Below the pieces are notes generated by a model. The model had not been told where the DNA came from and ran no database searches. It saw only the letters and a list, made by a program, of their open reading frames with translations. The translations under genes were made by a program, and so were the position numbers. Of a stretch of 64,000 nucleotides of DNA, positions 42,239-50,512 are shown piece after piece (the first letter of the stretch is position 1; the number at the start of each line of letters is the position of its first letter). This stretch comes from Croceivirga sp. (GTDB lineage: Bacteria; Bacteroidota; Bacteroidia; Flavobacteriales; Flavobacteriaceae), in NCBI GenBank assembly GCA_028284935.1, contig JANQQQ010000012.1:496001-560000 (forward strand), read 5' to 3'.

Positions 42239-44272
42239 TTGCTGCTACCTCCTATCCAAAATCACCTTGTCAGGCAAGGAGTCCCCCCGCACCGAAGCCT
42301 TTTGGTATTAGTCGCTTTGCTCTTTTTCCTTGGGAACAGTTACTCCCAAAAAAAGTTAATCGACAGTTTAACACAGGAAAAGATAAACCATGAAAACCAG
42401 CCGGGGTTTATGGCCACGGACACGAGCTACATTAAAGTTCTCTATGAATTGGGGGGGAATTATATCTACCACATACCTGACAGTACAAAGACAATCTCAG
42501 AAAAAGTTTTAAGGTTAAGCGAATTGGCCGGGTTCGAAAAGGGGAAGGCCGGAGGAAAAATAGGTCTTGGTCTTTATTACAATATGATTGGAGATTTTGA
42601 TGAGGCTTTTAAACATCTTGATGTAGCCGAGATAAAGTCAAAAAAGTCCAATGCTGAAAAATTGCTTTTGAAAACGATCAATGCCAAGGCCCTGGGACAT
42701 TTCATGAAAGGAAATTACCCTGCTGCGTATCTTGAATGCAAAAAGGGGGAAAACCTAGCGGTCAAGGCTGGAGACTTGGAAATGCAGGTATCTTTTACTA
42801 TGAATCTGGCCACCTCTTTCGCTATTTTAAGGGATTATGACCAAGCGTTGCCCTATTACCAAAAAGCACTTCAGATTGTTGAAAAATCCAATGATCTTCT
42901 TCAGAAGGCGCAAATAGAGAGTAATTTGGGATATATGTACCTGCATACGAATGACTTTAATAAGGCCAAAAAGTTCTGCCAAAAAGCTATTCATGTATTT
43001 GAAAAAGAACAGTTCCAGGCCTGGGAATCATTCGCCTGGGCCACGCTTGGAGAAGTGGCCATTCGGGAAAAGGAATATGACATCGCTTTGGAAAATTTTT
43101 CAAAATCCAATGCGCTATTAACATCCATTGAAGATATGCAGCGCAAAGCAGAAACATCACAAGGATTTGCCGATGCCTATTATCTAAAAAAGAATTTCGA
43201 AAAAAGCCTGAAGTACGCCAAAGCAGCTGAAGAAATATCAAAAAACATCAATTATCACCATGGCGTAGCAAAGTCCTCCAAACTACTCTACAAACTCTTG
43301 GTGGAAAAAGGTCAATACCAAGAAGCGCTAGGGTATCTAAATACAGCGAAATACTTGTCTGACTCCATTTTGGAATCTGAAAACAGAACAAAATTTTTAA
43401 TGCTGGAAACCCAAGCCCAATTCAATCGCGAAAAGGAACTGACCGCGTTTGAAAATGAAAAAAGAATAGCTTCACAAAAGACCATAACATACATTTCGGT
43501 TATTCTTCTATTGGCACTTTTAATCATTGTGCTGTTAATAAGAAAGAATGCCATAAATCAAAAGAAAGCTAATCTTTCCTTAAAGGAACTAAATACTTCA
43601 AAAGATAAACTCTTCTCCATTATTGGTCATGACTTAAAAGCGCCAATTAGTACATTGCAAGAATTACTTGCACTCTATACCTCTCAGGAAATTTCTGAGG
43701 AGGAAGTTGCGAAACTGGCACCTAGGCTAAAACAAAACGTAGACCATAGTTCATTCACCTTAAACAATTTGTTGTTTTGGGCGAAAACTCAAATGAATGC
43801 CCTTACCCTTGAGAACAAAACCGTTTCAATTAGAGCGTATGTCCATTCTGTGTGCGCTTTCTATGGGGCAAAAACTAAATCGAAAGAAATTGATATCCGA
43901 TGTGACATTGATCAAGGGACTGTCCTCATGATTGACCCAGAACATTTCGTCATCATCTTACAAAACGTTATTTCCAACGCCATCAAGTACACCGGAAAGG
44001 GAGGGGTCATAAGTATCAGTTGTAAGGAAAATGATTCCAACAGGACTGAAATCGAAATTTGTGATTCTGGCATAGGCATGGACCAATCCACAATAAACGC
44101 CATAATGAACAATCAAACCGTAAATCCATCTGTTGGAACAATGAACGAAAAGGGAACCGGCCTAGGTCTACAAATCGTTTATAACCTAATCAAAGTTAAT
44201 AACGGATACTTAAGGATTGAAAGCAAGTACAACGGTGGTACTTGTGTGTTTTTAAACTTTCCCAGAAAATAA
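42239..44272 (+). CDS. TPR-containing sensor histidine kinase 1 (tandem triplet)
   Basis: Up to 677 aa. Signal-like hydrophobic N-terminus (SLLVLVALLFFLGNSYSQ), periplasmic TPR region about 70-380 (ALPYYQKALQIVEKSNDLLQKAQIESNLGYMYL), a transmembrane helix (ITYISVILLLALLIIVLLI, about 412-432), HisKA-like helix pair with KDKLFSIIGHDLKAP (His464), and HATPase_c with NVISNAIKYT, CDSGIGMD and GTGLGLQIVYNLI. There is no ATG before the signal segment and a TAA closes the frame 28 bases upstream. The start must be TTG 42239 or another rare codon, and that TTG sits within a promoter-like TACCTTTTG. No response regulator follows. Confidence 0.88.
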   Translation: MLLPPIQNHLVRQGVPPHRSLLVLVALLFFLGNSYSQKKLIDSLTQEKINHENQPGFMATDTSYIKVLYELGGNYIYHIPDSTKTISEKVLRLSELAGFEKGKAGGKIGLGLYYNMIGDFDEAFKHLDVAEIKSKKSNAEKLLLKTINAKALGHFMKGNYPAAYLECKKGENLAVKAGDLEMQVSFTMNLATSFAILRDYDQALPYYQKALQIVEKSNDLLQKAQIESNLGYMYLHTNDFNKAKKFCQKAIHVFEKEQFQAWESFAWATLGEVAIREKEYDIALENFSKSNALLTSIEDMQRKAETSQGFADAYYLKKNFEKSLKYAKAAEEISKNINYHHGVAKSSKLLYKLLVEKGQYQEALGYLNTAKYLSDSILESENRTKFLMLETQAQFNREKELTAFENEKRIASQKTITYISVILLLALLIIVLLIRKNAINQKKANLSLKELNTSKDKLFSIIGHDLKAPISTLQELLALYTSQEISEEEVAKLAPRLKQNVDHSSFTLNNLLFWAKTQMNALTLENKTVSIRAYVHSVCAFYGAKTKSKEIDIRCDIDQGTVLMIDPEHFVIILQNVISNAIKYTGKGGVISISCKENDSNRTEIEICDSGIGMDQSTINAIMNNQTVNPSVGTMNEKGTGLGLQIVYNLIKVNNGYLRIESKYNGGTCVFLNFPRK

Positions 44273-46306
44273 ATGATGTGCCCAAGAATTGGAATATCAT
44301 CATACGCTATAAAACCAGAGGGAACTGCCCATGGTTTTCCTTTGATCATTTTGGTGTTTATTACTTCACTTTTCAATTCCTCTTACGCGCAAGACATCGA
44401 TAAGGACAGTCTTTTAGCAAAGTATAAAGAAAAAGAGGTTCTCACGTATTCAAAGGAAAACATTCAACTTCTTAATAGGTTGGCCGAAAGCTATCGTTTT
44501 AGAGATCCGGACAGTCTTTTGTTATTTACTAAGGAACTAAACGCCTTAAGTAAGGAAAATAATGACTTCATTGGAATCGCCCTGGGCAAAATGCGCGAGG
44601 GAAACTACTATTCAGATATCGGCGACCGTAAAAATGCGCTAGAGAGATATTTTGAGGCAGAGGAATTACTTCAAGGTGTACATGCACCCAAATTGGAAAT
44701 TGATTTGTACACCCAATTGGTCATTGAATCTTTTTTTTCAGGACAGCCGGGAAAAACCTTGGAATCTGCTTATAAAGGTATCGACATCGCCCAACAAAAT
44801 GATTTGATATGGCATGAGGCACGATTACGACACATACTGGGCTTTGTTTACACTCAAAACAAGCTCTATGAGGAGGCAGAGGAAGAATTGTTAAATGCCA
44901 TTCATCTTTGGGAGAAAACCGATGATTCCTTGAGCCTATATGGTTCAAGGTCTAATTTGGCACGTAACTCCATTTTATCCGGGGACATTAAAAAAGCCAA
45001 AAAGTTCTTCAAGGGCAATATTCCCTTTTTTGGCAAATTAAATGAGACCCTTTGGTTGGCAAGAAGTTATATGGTCCAGAGTCATATTCTATTGGAGGAA
45101 AAAGAATTAAGCCAGGCCCTGAACAGCAATAAAAAATATGATAGTTTGCTTGGTAAATTGAAAAATCCCAGGGATAGGATTTTGACCTATAACCTGTTTT
45201 CAAAGCTTTATTTTTTTACCGATCAATATGATAAAGCAAAGCAATATGCTGACAGCACACTCTATCACGCCCTTCAACTAAAGGATTCCGTTGAACTATT
45301 GAACGGCTATGAGTCACTTTCGAAAATGGCAATGGAAAAATCTGATTATGGTGCAGCGGCCAAATATTCAAGTTTGGCCTTACCCATTAAAGAGGTATTG
45401 GACAAAAGGTTGAGGGAAAACAATCTTAAAATTATGCGGACCAAACTTGAATTGGAATATGAACAAGTAGAAAAAGAAATAGCGGATAGGAAGAGGTTGA
45501 TAGAACAGCAAGGAATCACCGTTATCGTAGTCCTTTTGTTGGGCGTTTTATTGATTATTCTTTTCTTGACCGGAAAAATAGTAAGGAAACGGAGAAGGGT
45601 CAATGCAGAATTGCGTGAAATAAGCCAAACAAAAAACAAGCTCTTTTCCATTATTGGACATGATTTAAAGGCACCCATCAATACGTTACAAGAACTACTG
45701 GAACTGTATGACTCTCGAACAATTTCCAAAGGGGAAATTTCAAAGGTGTTGCCGAGACTCAAGGAAAATGTGGACAATAGCGCTTTTACGCTCAACAACT
45801 TGTTATTTTGGGCAAGGACCCAAATGAATGGTCTAAAATCCAATCCAACATCGGTGTCAATCAAGGAAAAGGCAACGATAGTACGTGAATTATATCGCAC
45901 AAGATTGGATAAGAAGAATATAGACTTTCGATGTCAAATTCCTAATGATATCAAGGTCAATGCCGATAGCGTTCACTTGGAAATCATCCTGAGGAATATT
46001 ATCTCAAATGCCATAAGATTTACAGCCGAGAAAGGTCAGATTACCTTTGATTGCCAAGAAAAAGATGGGATGGTCGAAATAGCAATTTGCGATAACGGCA
46101 TTGGAATGGACAAATCTACAGTGCGCCAATTACTTGGAAACCGCAATATGGAAGCAAAGGAGGGAACTCATAAGGAAAAAGGACCTGGTCTTGGCCTTCA
46201 GATTTCAAAGGAACTAATTGCTGTAAATAATGGAGAATTGAAGGTCGAAAGCGAAGTAGGAAAAGGAAGTTGTTTTCAAATTCTACTTCCCATAGGCCAT
46301 GGTTGA
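44273..46306 (+). CDS. TPR-containing sensor histidine kinase 2 (tandem triplet)
   Basis: 677 aa, beginning exactly after the stop of kinase 1 (TAAATG), so translation is coupled. Signal-like segment (FPLIILVFITSLFNSSYAQ), TPR region, transmembrane helix about 410-430 (ITVIVVLLLGVLLIILFLTG), KNKLFSIIGHDLKAP (His463), NNLLFWARTQMN, and HATPase_c (NIISNAIRFT, CDNGIGMD). The lid motif here reads KGPGLGLQIS rather than the usual KGTGLGL, a Gly-Pro change in the ATP lid. Confidence 0.9.
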   Translation: MMCPRIGISSYAIKPEGTAHGFPLIILVFITSLFNSSYAQDIDKDSLLAKYKEKEVLTYSKENIQLLNRLAESYRFRDPDSLLLFTKELNALSKENNDFIGIALGKMREGNYYSDIGDRKNALERYFEAEELLQGVHAPKLEIDLYTQLVIESFFSGQPGKTLESAYKGIDIAQQNDLIWHEARLRHILGFVYTQNKLYEEAEEELLNAIHLWEKTDDSLSLYGSRSNLARNSILSGDIKKAKKFFKGNIPFFGKLNETLWLARSYMVQSHILLEEKELSQALNSNKKYDSLLGKLKNPRDRILTYNLFSKLYFFTDQYDKAKQYADSTLYHALQLKDSVELLNGYESLSKMAMEKSDYGAAAKYSSLALPIKEVLDKRLRENNLKIMRTKLELEYEQVEKEIADRKRLIEQQGITVIVVLLLGVLLIILFLTGKIVRKRRRVNAELREISQTKNKLFSIIGHDLKAPINTLQELLELYDSRTISKGEISKVLPRLKENVDNSAFTLNNLLFWARTQMNGLKSNPTSVSIKEKATIVRELYRTRLDKKNIDFRCQIPNDIKVNADSVHLEIILRNIISNAIRFTAEKGQITFDCQEKDGMVEIAICDNGIGMDKSTVRQLLGNRNMEAKEGTHKEKGPGLGLQISKELIAVNNGELKVESEVGKGSCFQILLPIGHG

Positions 46307-46425
46307 TAAGTTTTATCGTTAAAATGCATCTTTTTCACGGTAAAACACACAAAAACCAGTACTTCACAACAATTATTCGATTTTACCACCCTTCCATTCT
46401 AATTTTACCTATCATATCGTTAGGC

Positions 46426-48519
46426 ATGCCCAAATACTTGACCTACAGGAAGTACACCTATTTTTACCCCAGAAATACTTCATTACTGGCGCTTTTGTTG
46501 TTCGTGTTATTTTCTTTTTTCCAGGGTATGGGTCAAGAAAACAAAAGGGACAGTCTTTGGTTCAAATTGAAAGCCTTGGAAACCCATTCTCCAAATCATA
46601 GTGGTACCCATTATATTGATGTTCTCAATGCATTATCCAAGGAATACCGATTTGTCAAGGAGGATAGCGTCTATAGCTTGGCAAGCAGGGCCCTTAGGTT
46701 AAGTAAATCCAAGAACTATACTTTTGGAGAATGTAAAGCTTTGGACAATTTGGGCGGATTTTATTCCGATAATGGAAAAAACCATGAAGCCATTTCCCAT
46801 TTCAAAAAAGCATTAAGGCTTGCGGACTCCATAGGTGATAGAGAAACTAAAATTGGCATTATCAATAACTTGGCCAACGAGTTCTTTTATTTAAGTAACT
46901 ATGAAAAGGCCTTGGAAAACTTCCTAATAGGGTTGGACCTTGCCAAGGAAACTGATGATAAATTGAGACAGTCCATTTTAAATGAAAATATTGCATCGCT
47001 CTATGTATCACAGAAGGAGTTTGACCAAGCCCTGGAATTCTATAGTCAGGTAAAAAAATTGAACGAGGAAATTGGGGATGAAATCATTATTGCAGAAACC
47101 CTGAGCAACCTTGCGGATGTATATGCGGACATGGAAAACTATGAACATGCTATGTTCAATATCAATAAAGGCATCTCCACTTTTGAAAAAGAAGAAATAT
47201 TTGACTGGCTCGCCTTTGCCTACAGCGTAAAGGGAGAAATCTATTTAAAGCAAAAAAAATATAAATGGGCCCTTTATTGGTACGATCAAAGCAATCTATT
47301 GCATGAGAATTTGGAGGATGATAGAAGTCGAATTGATCTTCTAAATGGAATGGCCTCTGCATATTTGGGTCTTGGGGAAGATGAAAAATCCAAGGGTTAT
47401 GCTCTTGAAGCGTTTCAACTATCTTCAAATATAAAGTCCCTGGAAGGTAAAAGGGATTGTGCTAAAACGCTTTACATAATCAGTAAGAACGAAGGGGATT
47501 TTGAAGAGGCACTTAAATATCACGAGGTTTTTCAACAGCTTACGGACTCCATATACAAAGATGAGAATAAAAGAAGCCTTACCTTACTTAAGACGAAGCT
47601 CAAATACGATAAGGACAAGCAATTGTTGATTGCCGACACTGAAAAGGAGCTTGCCAAGCAACGAAACCTAATCAATGCCTCCATTATCATTCTTATGGTA
47701 TTATTGGCTACCGCCATTCCTTTGTATTTCAATCAGAAAAAACTAAAAAAATTATATAGTGAACTACAGGTCAATACCAAAAATTTAAGGGAAAGTCAAA
47801 TGGAGTTGAATGCTATAAATGGCACGAAAGACAAGCTTTTCTCGATAATTGGTCATGACCTTCGCGGACCCATTGGAGCATTACAGGGACTTTTAAAACT
47901 CATGGTCAGTGGGGAAATTGCCAAGGAGGATTTTTCAAAATTCATACCTAAATTAAGGGGGGATGTCGACCATATTTTATTTACGTTGAACAACCTTTTA
48001 TCCTGGGGATATTCCCAAATGAACGGCACCGTAACAAAACCAAAAATGGTCAATTTGAACAAACTTATTGAGAGTAGTATTAACCTTCTGTCGGAAATGG
48101 CCAGTAACAAATCCATTAAGATCATGGATCAATTGCCTAAGGAATGTTTAATTCTAGCCGATGGGAACCAAATGGACATAGTGGTAAGGAACCTCATTAG
48201 CAATGCCATAAAATTCACTCCCCAAAATGGACTAATTACTTTGGAAGCCGAAGAGATGGAAGAATATTGGAAAGTAAAAATCAGGGATACGGGTATTGGA
48301 ATGGATGAAAAGACCAGAAAGAAATTATTCAGGGAAAACTCAAATATTACGACCTACGGCACCAACAATGAAAAGGGGACAGGCCTTGGGCTCTCACTTT
48401 GTAAAGAAATGGTGGAAAAAAATAGGGGCAAAATCTGGGTGGAAAGTACTCCTAAAAAGGGATCTACCTTCTACTTCACCATCCCAAAGATTACCAAAAA
48501 ATATCGCAAGGCCAGCTAA
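46426..48519 (+). CDS. TPR-containing sensor histidine kinase 3 (tandem triplet)
   Basis: 697 aa from ATG 46426 (MPKYLTYRKYTYFYPRN followed by a signal segment SLLALLLFVLFSFF); the track start extends into the end of kinase 2. TPR region with clear repeats (HEAISHFKKALRLADSIGD, YEKALENFLIGLDLAKETDD), transmembrane helix about 425-445, KDKLFSIIGHDLRGP (His477), and HATPase_c with NLISNAIKFT, RDTGIGMD and KGTGLGLSLCKEMV. It overlaps the convergent bshB1 by 4 bases. A 119-base gap separates it from kinase 2. Confidence 0.9.
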   Translation: MPKYLTYRKYTYFYPRNTSLLALLLFVLFSFFQGMGQENKRDSLWFKLKALETHSPNHSGTHYIDVLNALSKEYRFVKEDSVYSLASRALRLSKSKNYTFGECKALDNLGGFYSDNGKNHEAISHFKKALRLADSIGDRETKIGIINNLANEFFYLSNYEKALENFLIGLDLAKETDDKLRQSILNENIASLYVSQKEFDQALEFYSQVKKLNEEIGDEIIIAETLSNLADVYADMENYEHAMFNINKGISTFEKEEIFDWLAFAYSVKGEIYLKQKKYKWALYWYDQSNLLHENLEDDRSRIDLLNGMASAYLGLGEDEKSKGYALEAFQLSSNIKSLEGKRDCAKTLYIISKNEGDFEEALKYHEVFQQLTDSIYKDENKRSLTLLKTKLKYDKDKQLLIADTEKELAKQRNLINASIIILMVLLATAIPLYFNQKKLKKLYSELQVNTKNLRESQMELNAINGTKDKLFSIIGHDLRGPIGALQGLLKLMVSGEIAKEDFSKFIPKLRGDVDHILFTLNNLLSWGYSQMNGTVTKPKMVNLNKLIESSINLLSEMASNKSIKIMDQLPKECLILADGNQMDIVVRNLISNAIKFTPQNGLITLEAEEMEEYWKVKIRDTGIGMDEKTRKKLFRENSNITTYGTNNEKGTGLGLSLCKEMVEKNRGKIWVESTPKKGSTFYFTIPKITKKYRKAS

Positions 48520-49238
48520 ATTAGATGATCTAAACCATCAATGGCCACCAAGCGTTCTGCCGTAAATCCCTCGGCATGGGCTACCCCCACCAACCTACCC
48601 AAATCCCTAGCTCGATAATGTACACTGTCCAAAAAATTTTTACTACTAATTGGAGTTTCCGGTTCATTGCTATTTGGGTCATAGAATTGTGAACTGTAGG
48701 CTAAAATAGCTTCCTGCTTCTTTTCAATAAAACCACTGACGTCCACTACAAAATCTGGTTTCAGATTTTTCCATTGGATGTAGTGATATACCATCCTAGG
48801 GCGCCATGGCTCCTGCCAATGTTCACCCCCGTCCATTTTTGTATCAATTTTGACCAATCCACTTAAAAAACAAGCATCACTTACCAATTGTGCTCCTTTG
48901 GCATGGTCAATATGCCTATCTTCAATCGCGTTACAGAGTACAATGTCCGGGCGATACTTCCGCATCATCCTTATAACTTCCAACTGGTGTTCCTTATCAT
49001 TCTGAAAAAAACCATCGGAAAACTCTAAATTTTCACGGACGACCACCCCTAATATCTCGGCCGCTTTGGCTGCTTCCTTATCTCGAATTTCGGCGGTGCC
49101 CCTAGTTCCCAGTTCCCCTCGGGTCAGATCAACTATGCCCACTTTCTTTCCTGCAGCCACTTCCTTGGCAATTGTTGCGCCCGCTCCCAACTCAGCATCA
49201 TCCGGATGGGCGCCAAAAACTAAAATATCCAATTTCAT
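48516..49238 (-). CDS. bshB1: Bacillithiol biosynthesis deacetylase BshB1
   Basis: 240 aa, PIG-L/LmbE-like zinc deacetylase: GAHPDDAELGAG (9-20) with the metal ligands His11, Asp13 and Asp14, DLTRGELGTRGT, RYRPDIVL-type KYRPDIVLCNAIEDRHIDHAKGA (His ligand). It deacetylates N-acetylglucosaminyl malate on the way to bacillithiol, the main low-molecular-weight thiol in many Bacteroidota. Overlaps the upstream cystathionine gamma-synthase-type gene by 4 bases (ATGA). Confidence 0.95.
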   Translation of the reverse strand: MKLDILVFGAHPDDAELGAGATIAKEVAAGKKVGIVDLTRGELGTRGTAEIRDKEAAKAAEILGVVVRENLEFSDGFFQNDKEHQLEVIRMMRKYRPDIVLCNAIEDRHIDHAKGAQLVSDACFLSGLVKIDTKMDGGEHWQEPWRPRMVYHYIQWKNLKPDFVVDVSGFIEKKQEAILAYSSQFYDPNSNEPETPISSKNFLDSVHYRARDLGRLVGVAHAEGFTAERLVAIDGLDHLI

Positions 49239-50407
49239 CTTGCCAGAACAGTTTTCGATTTAACTTGATGTATAGCCTGTTCCACATCGGCCATCAAATC
49301 CTCTACTTCCTCAATACCAACGGAAAAACGAATAAGGCCATCTTTTATACCCTGGAGCTCCCTGTCTTCTTTGCTCATGAGAGCATGTGATGTTAAAACG
49401 GGAGCGGTGACCGTACTTTCCACTCCAGCCAAGCTCATGGAAGGCTTTATAAGCTTTAAGGATTGCATAAACTCAGATGGATCCATTCCCTCTTTTAGTT
49501 CAAAAGATAACATACCACCAAAGCCTTTCATTTGGGATTTAGCCAATTCGTGGCCTGGATGGGATTTCAATCCTGGGTAATAAACGGCATCAATATCGTG
49601 ATGGCCATCTAAGAAAACCGCCAAGTTTTGGGCATTTTCAGTTTGGGCCTTCACACGAAGCCCCATGGTTTTTAGGCTACGCTCCAGCAACCAAACGGTC
49701 TGGTCGCTTAAACTCCCCCCAAAACAAATGGAAGATTCCCATAACCTTTTTATGTGTCCTTCGGAAGCCGCTACTGCACCCGCACAAATATCAGAATGTC
49801 CTCCCATGTACTTAGTGGCACTGTGGATTATGATATCAATACCATAGTCCGCTGGATTTTGATTAATGGGACTGGCAAACGTGTTATCAATCATGGTCAG
49901 GATTCCTTTTGACTTTGCCAATGCGGATACCGCCTTTAAATCTGTGATGGTCAATAACGGATTGGAAGGTGTCTCTATATAGATGACCTTGGTGTTGGAT
50001 CGTATTTTTGTCTCAAAATCCGTAACCTCCCATCCCTCGGTAAACGAATAGGAAATCCCATATTTTTCCAATTGCGTTGTGGCAAAATTGTAGGTGCCTC
50101 CATACAATGTTTGCTGAAATACAATATGATCTCCTGCTTTAAGGAACGCCATTAATGAGTGGCTTATGGCCGCCATGCCGCTTCCAAAAATCATAGCGTC
50201 TTTGGTATGCTCCAATGCGGCAATTTTCTTTGTAAGGGCTTGCTGATTAGGGGTATTGAAATAACGAGGGTATCGTTTTTCGTCAATATTGTCAAAAGCA
50301 TAAGATGTAGCCATATAAAGCGGTGATATCGCCCCTTTGTACCTTTCGTCCTTTACTCCACCCACATGGGTGCAAATGGTGTTAACACCTTTTTTTCCGT
50401 ACTCCAT
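49235..50407 (-). CDS. Cystathionine gamma-synthase/lyase-type PLP enzyme
   Basis: 390 aa, Cys/Met metabolism PLP-dependent family: GSGMAAISHSLMAFLKAGDHIV, YIETPSNPLLTITDL, MIDNTFASPINQNPADYGIDIIIHSATKYMGGHSDICAGAV with the Schiff-base Lys in SATKY, and SVGIEEVEDLMADVEQAI. The family includes cystathionine gamma-synthase, cystathionine beta/gamma-lyase and sulfhydrylases; sequence alone does not decide. Coupling to bshB1 suggests cysteine supply for bacillithiol. Confidence 0.92.
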   Translation of the reverse strand: MEYGKKGVNTICTHVGGVKDERYKGAISPLYMATSYAFDNIDEKRYPRYFNTPNQQALTKKIAALEHTKDAMIFGSGMAAISHSLMAFLKAGDHIVFQQTLYGGTYNFATTQLEKYGISYSFTEGWEVTDFETKIRSNTKVIYIETPSNPLLTITDLKAVSALAKSKGILTMIDNTFASPINQNPADYGIDIIIHSATKYMGGHSDICAGAVAASEGHIKRLWESSICFGGSLSDQTVWLLERSLKTMGLRVKAQTENAQNLAVFLDGHHDIDAVYYPGLKSHPGHELAKSQMKGFGGMLSFELKEGMDPSEFMQSLKLIKPSMSLAGVESTVTAPVLTSHALMSKEDRELQGIKDGLIRFSVGIEEVEDLMADVEQAIHQVKSKTVLAR

Positions 50408-50512
50408 AAGGTTGTTAGAATTTATGAATTAGACTGAAAATCCATCAAAAGATCTATCAGTAGTGTGTAAAACAAAAAATGAAAATACAAAATTACCATT
50501 TCAAAATCAGTA

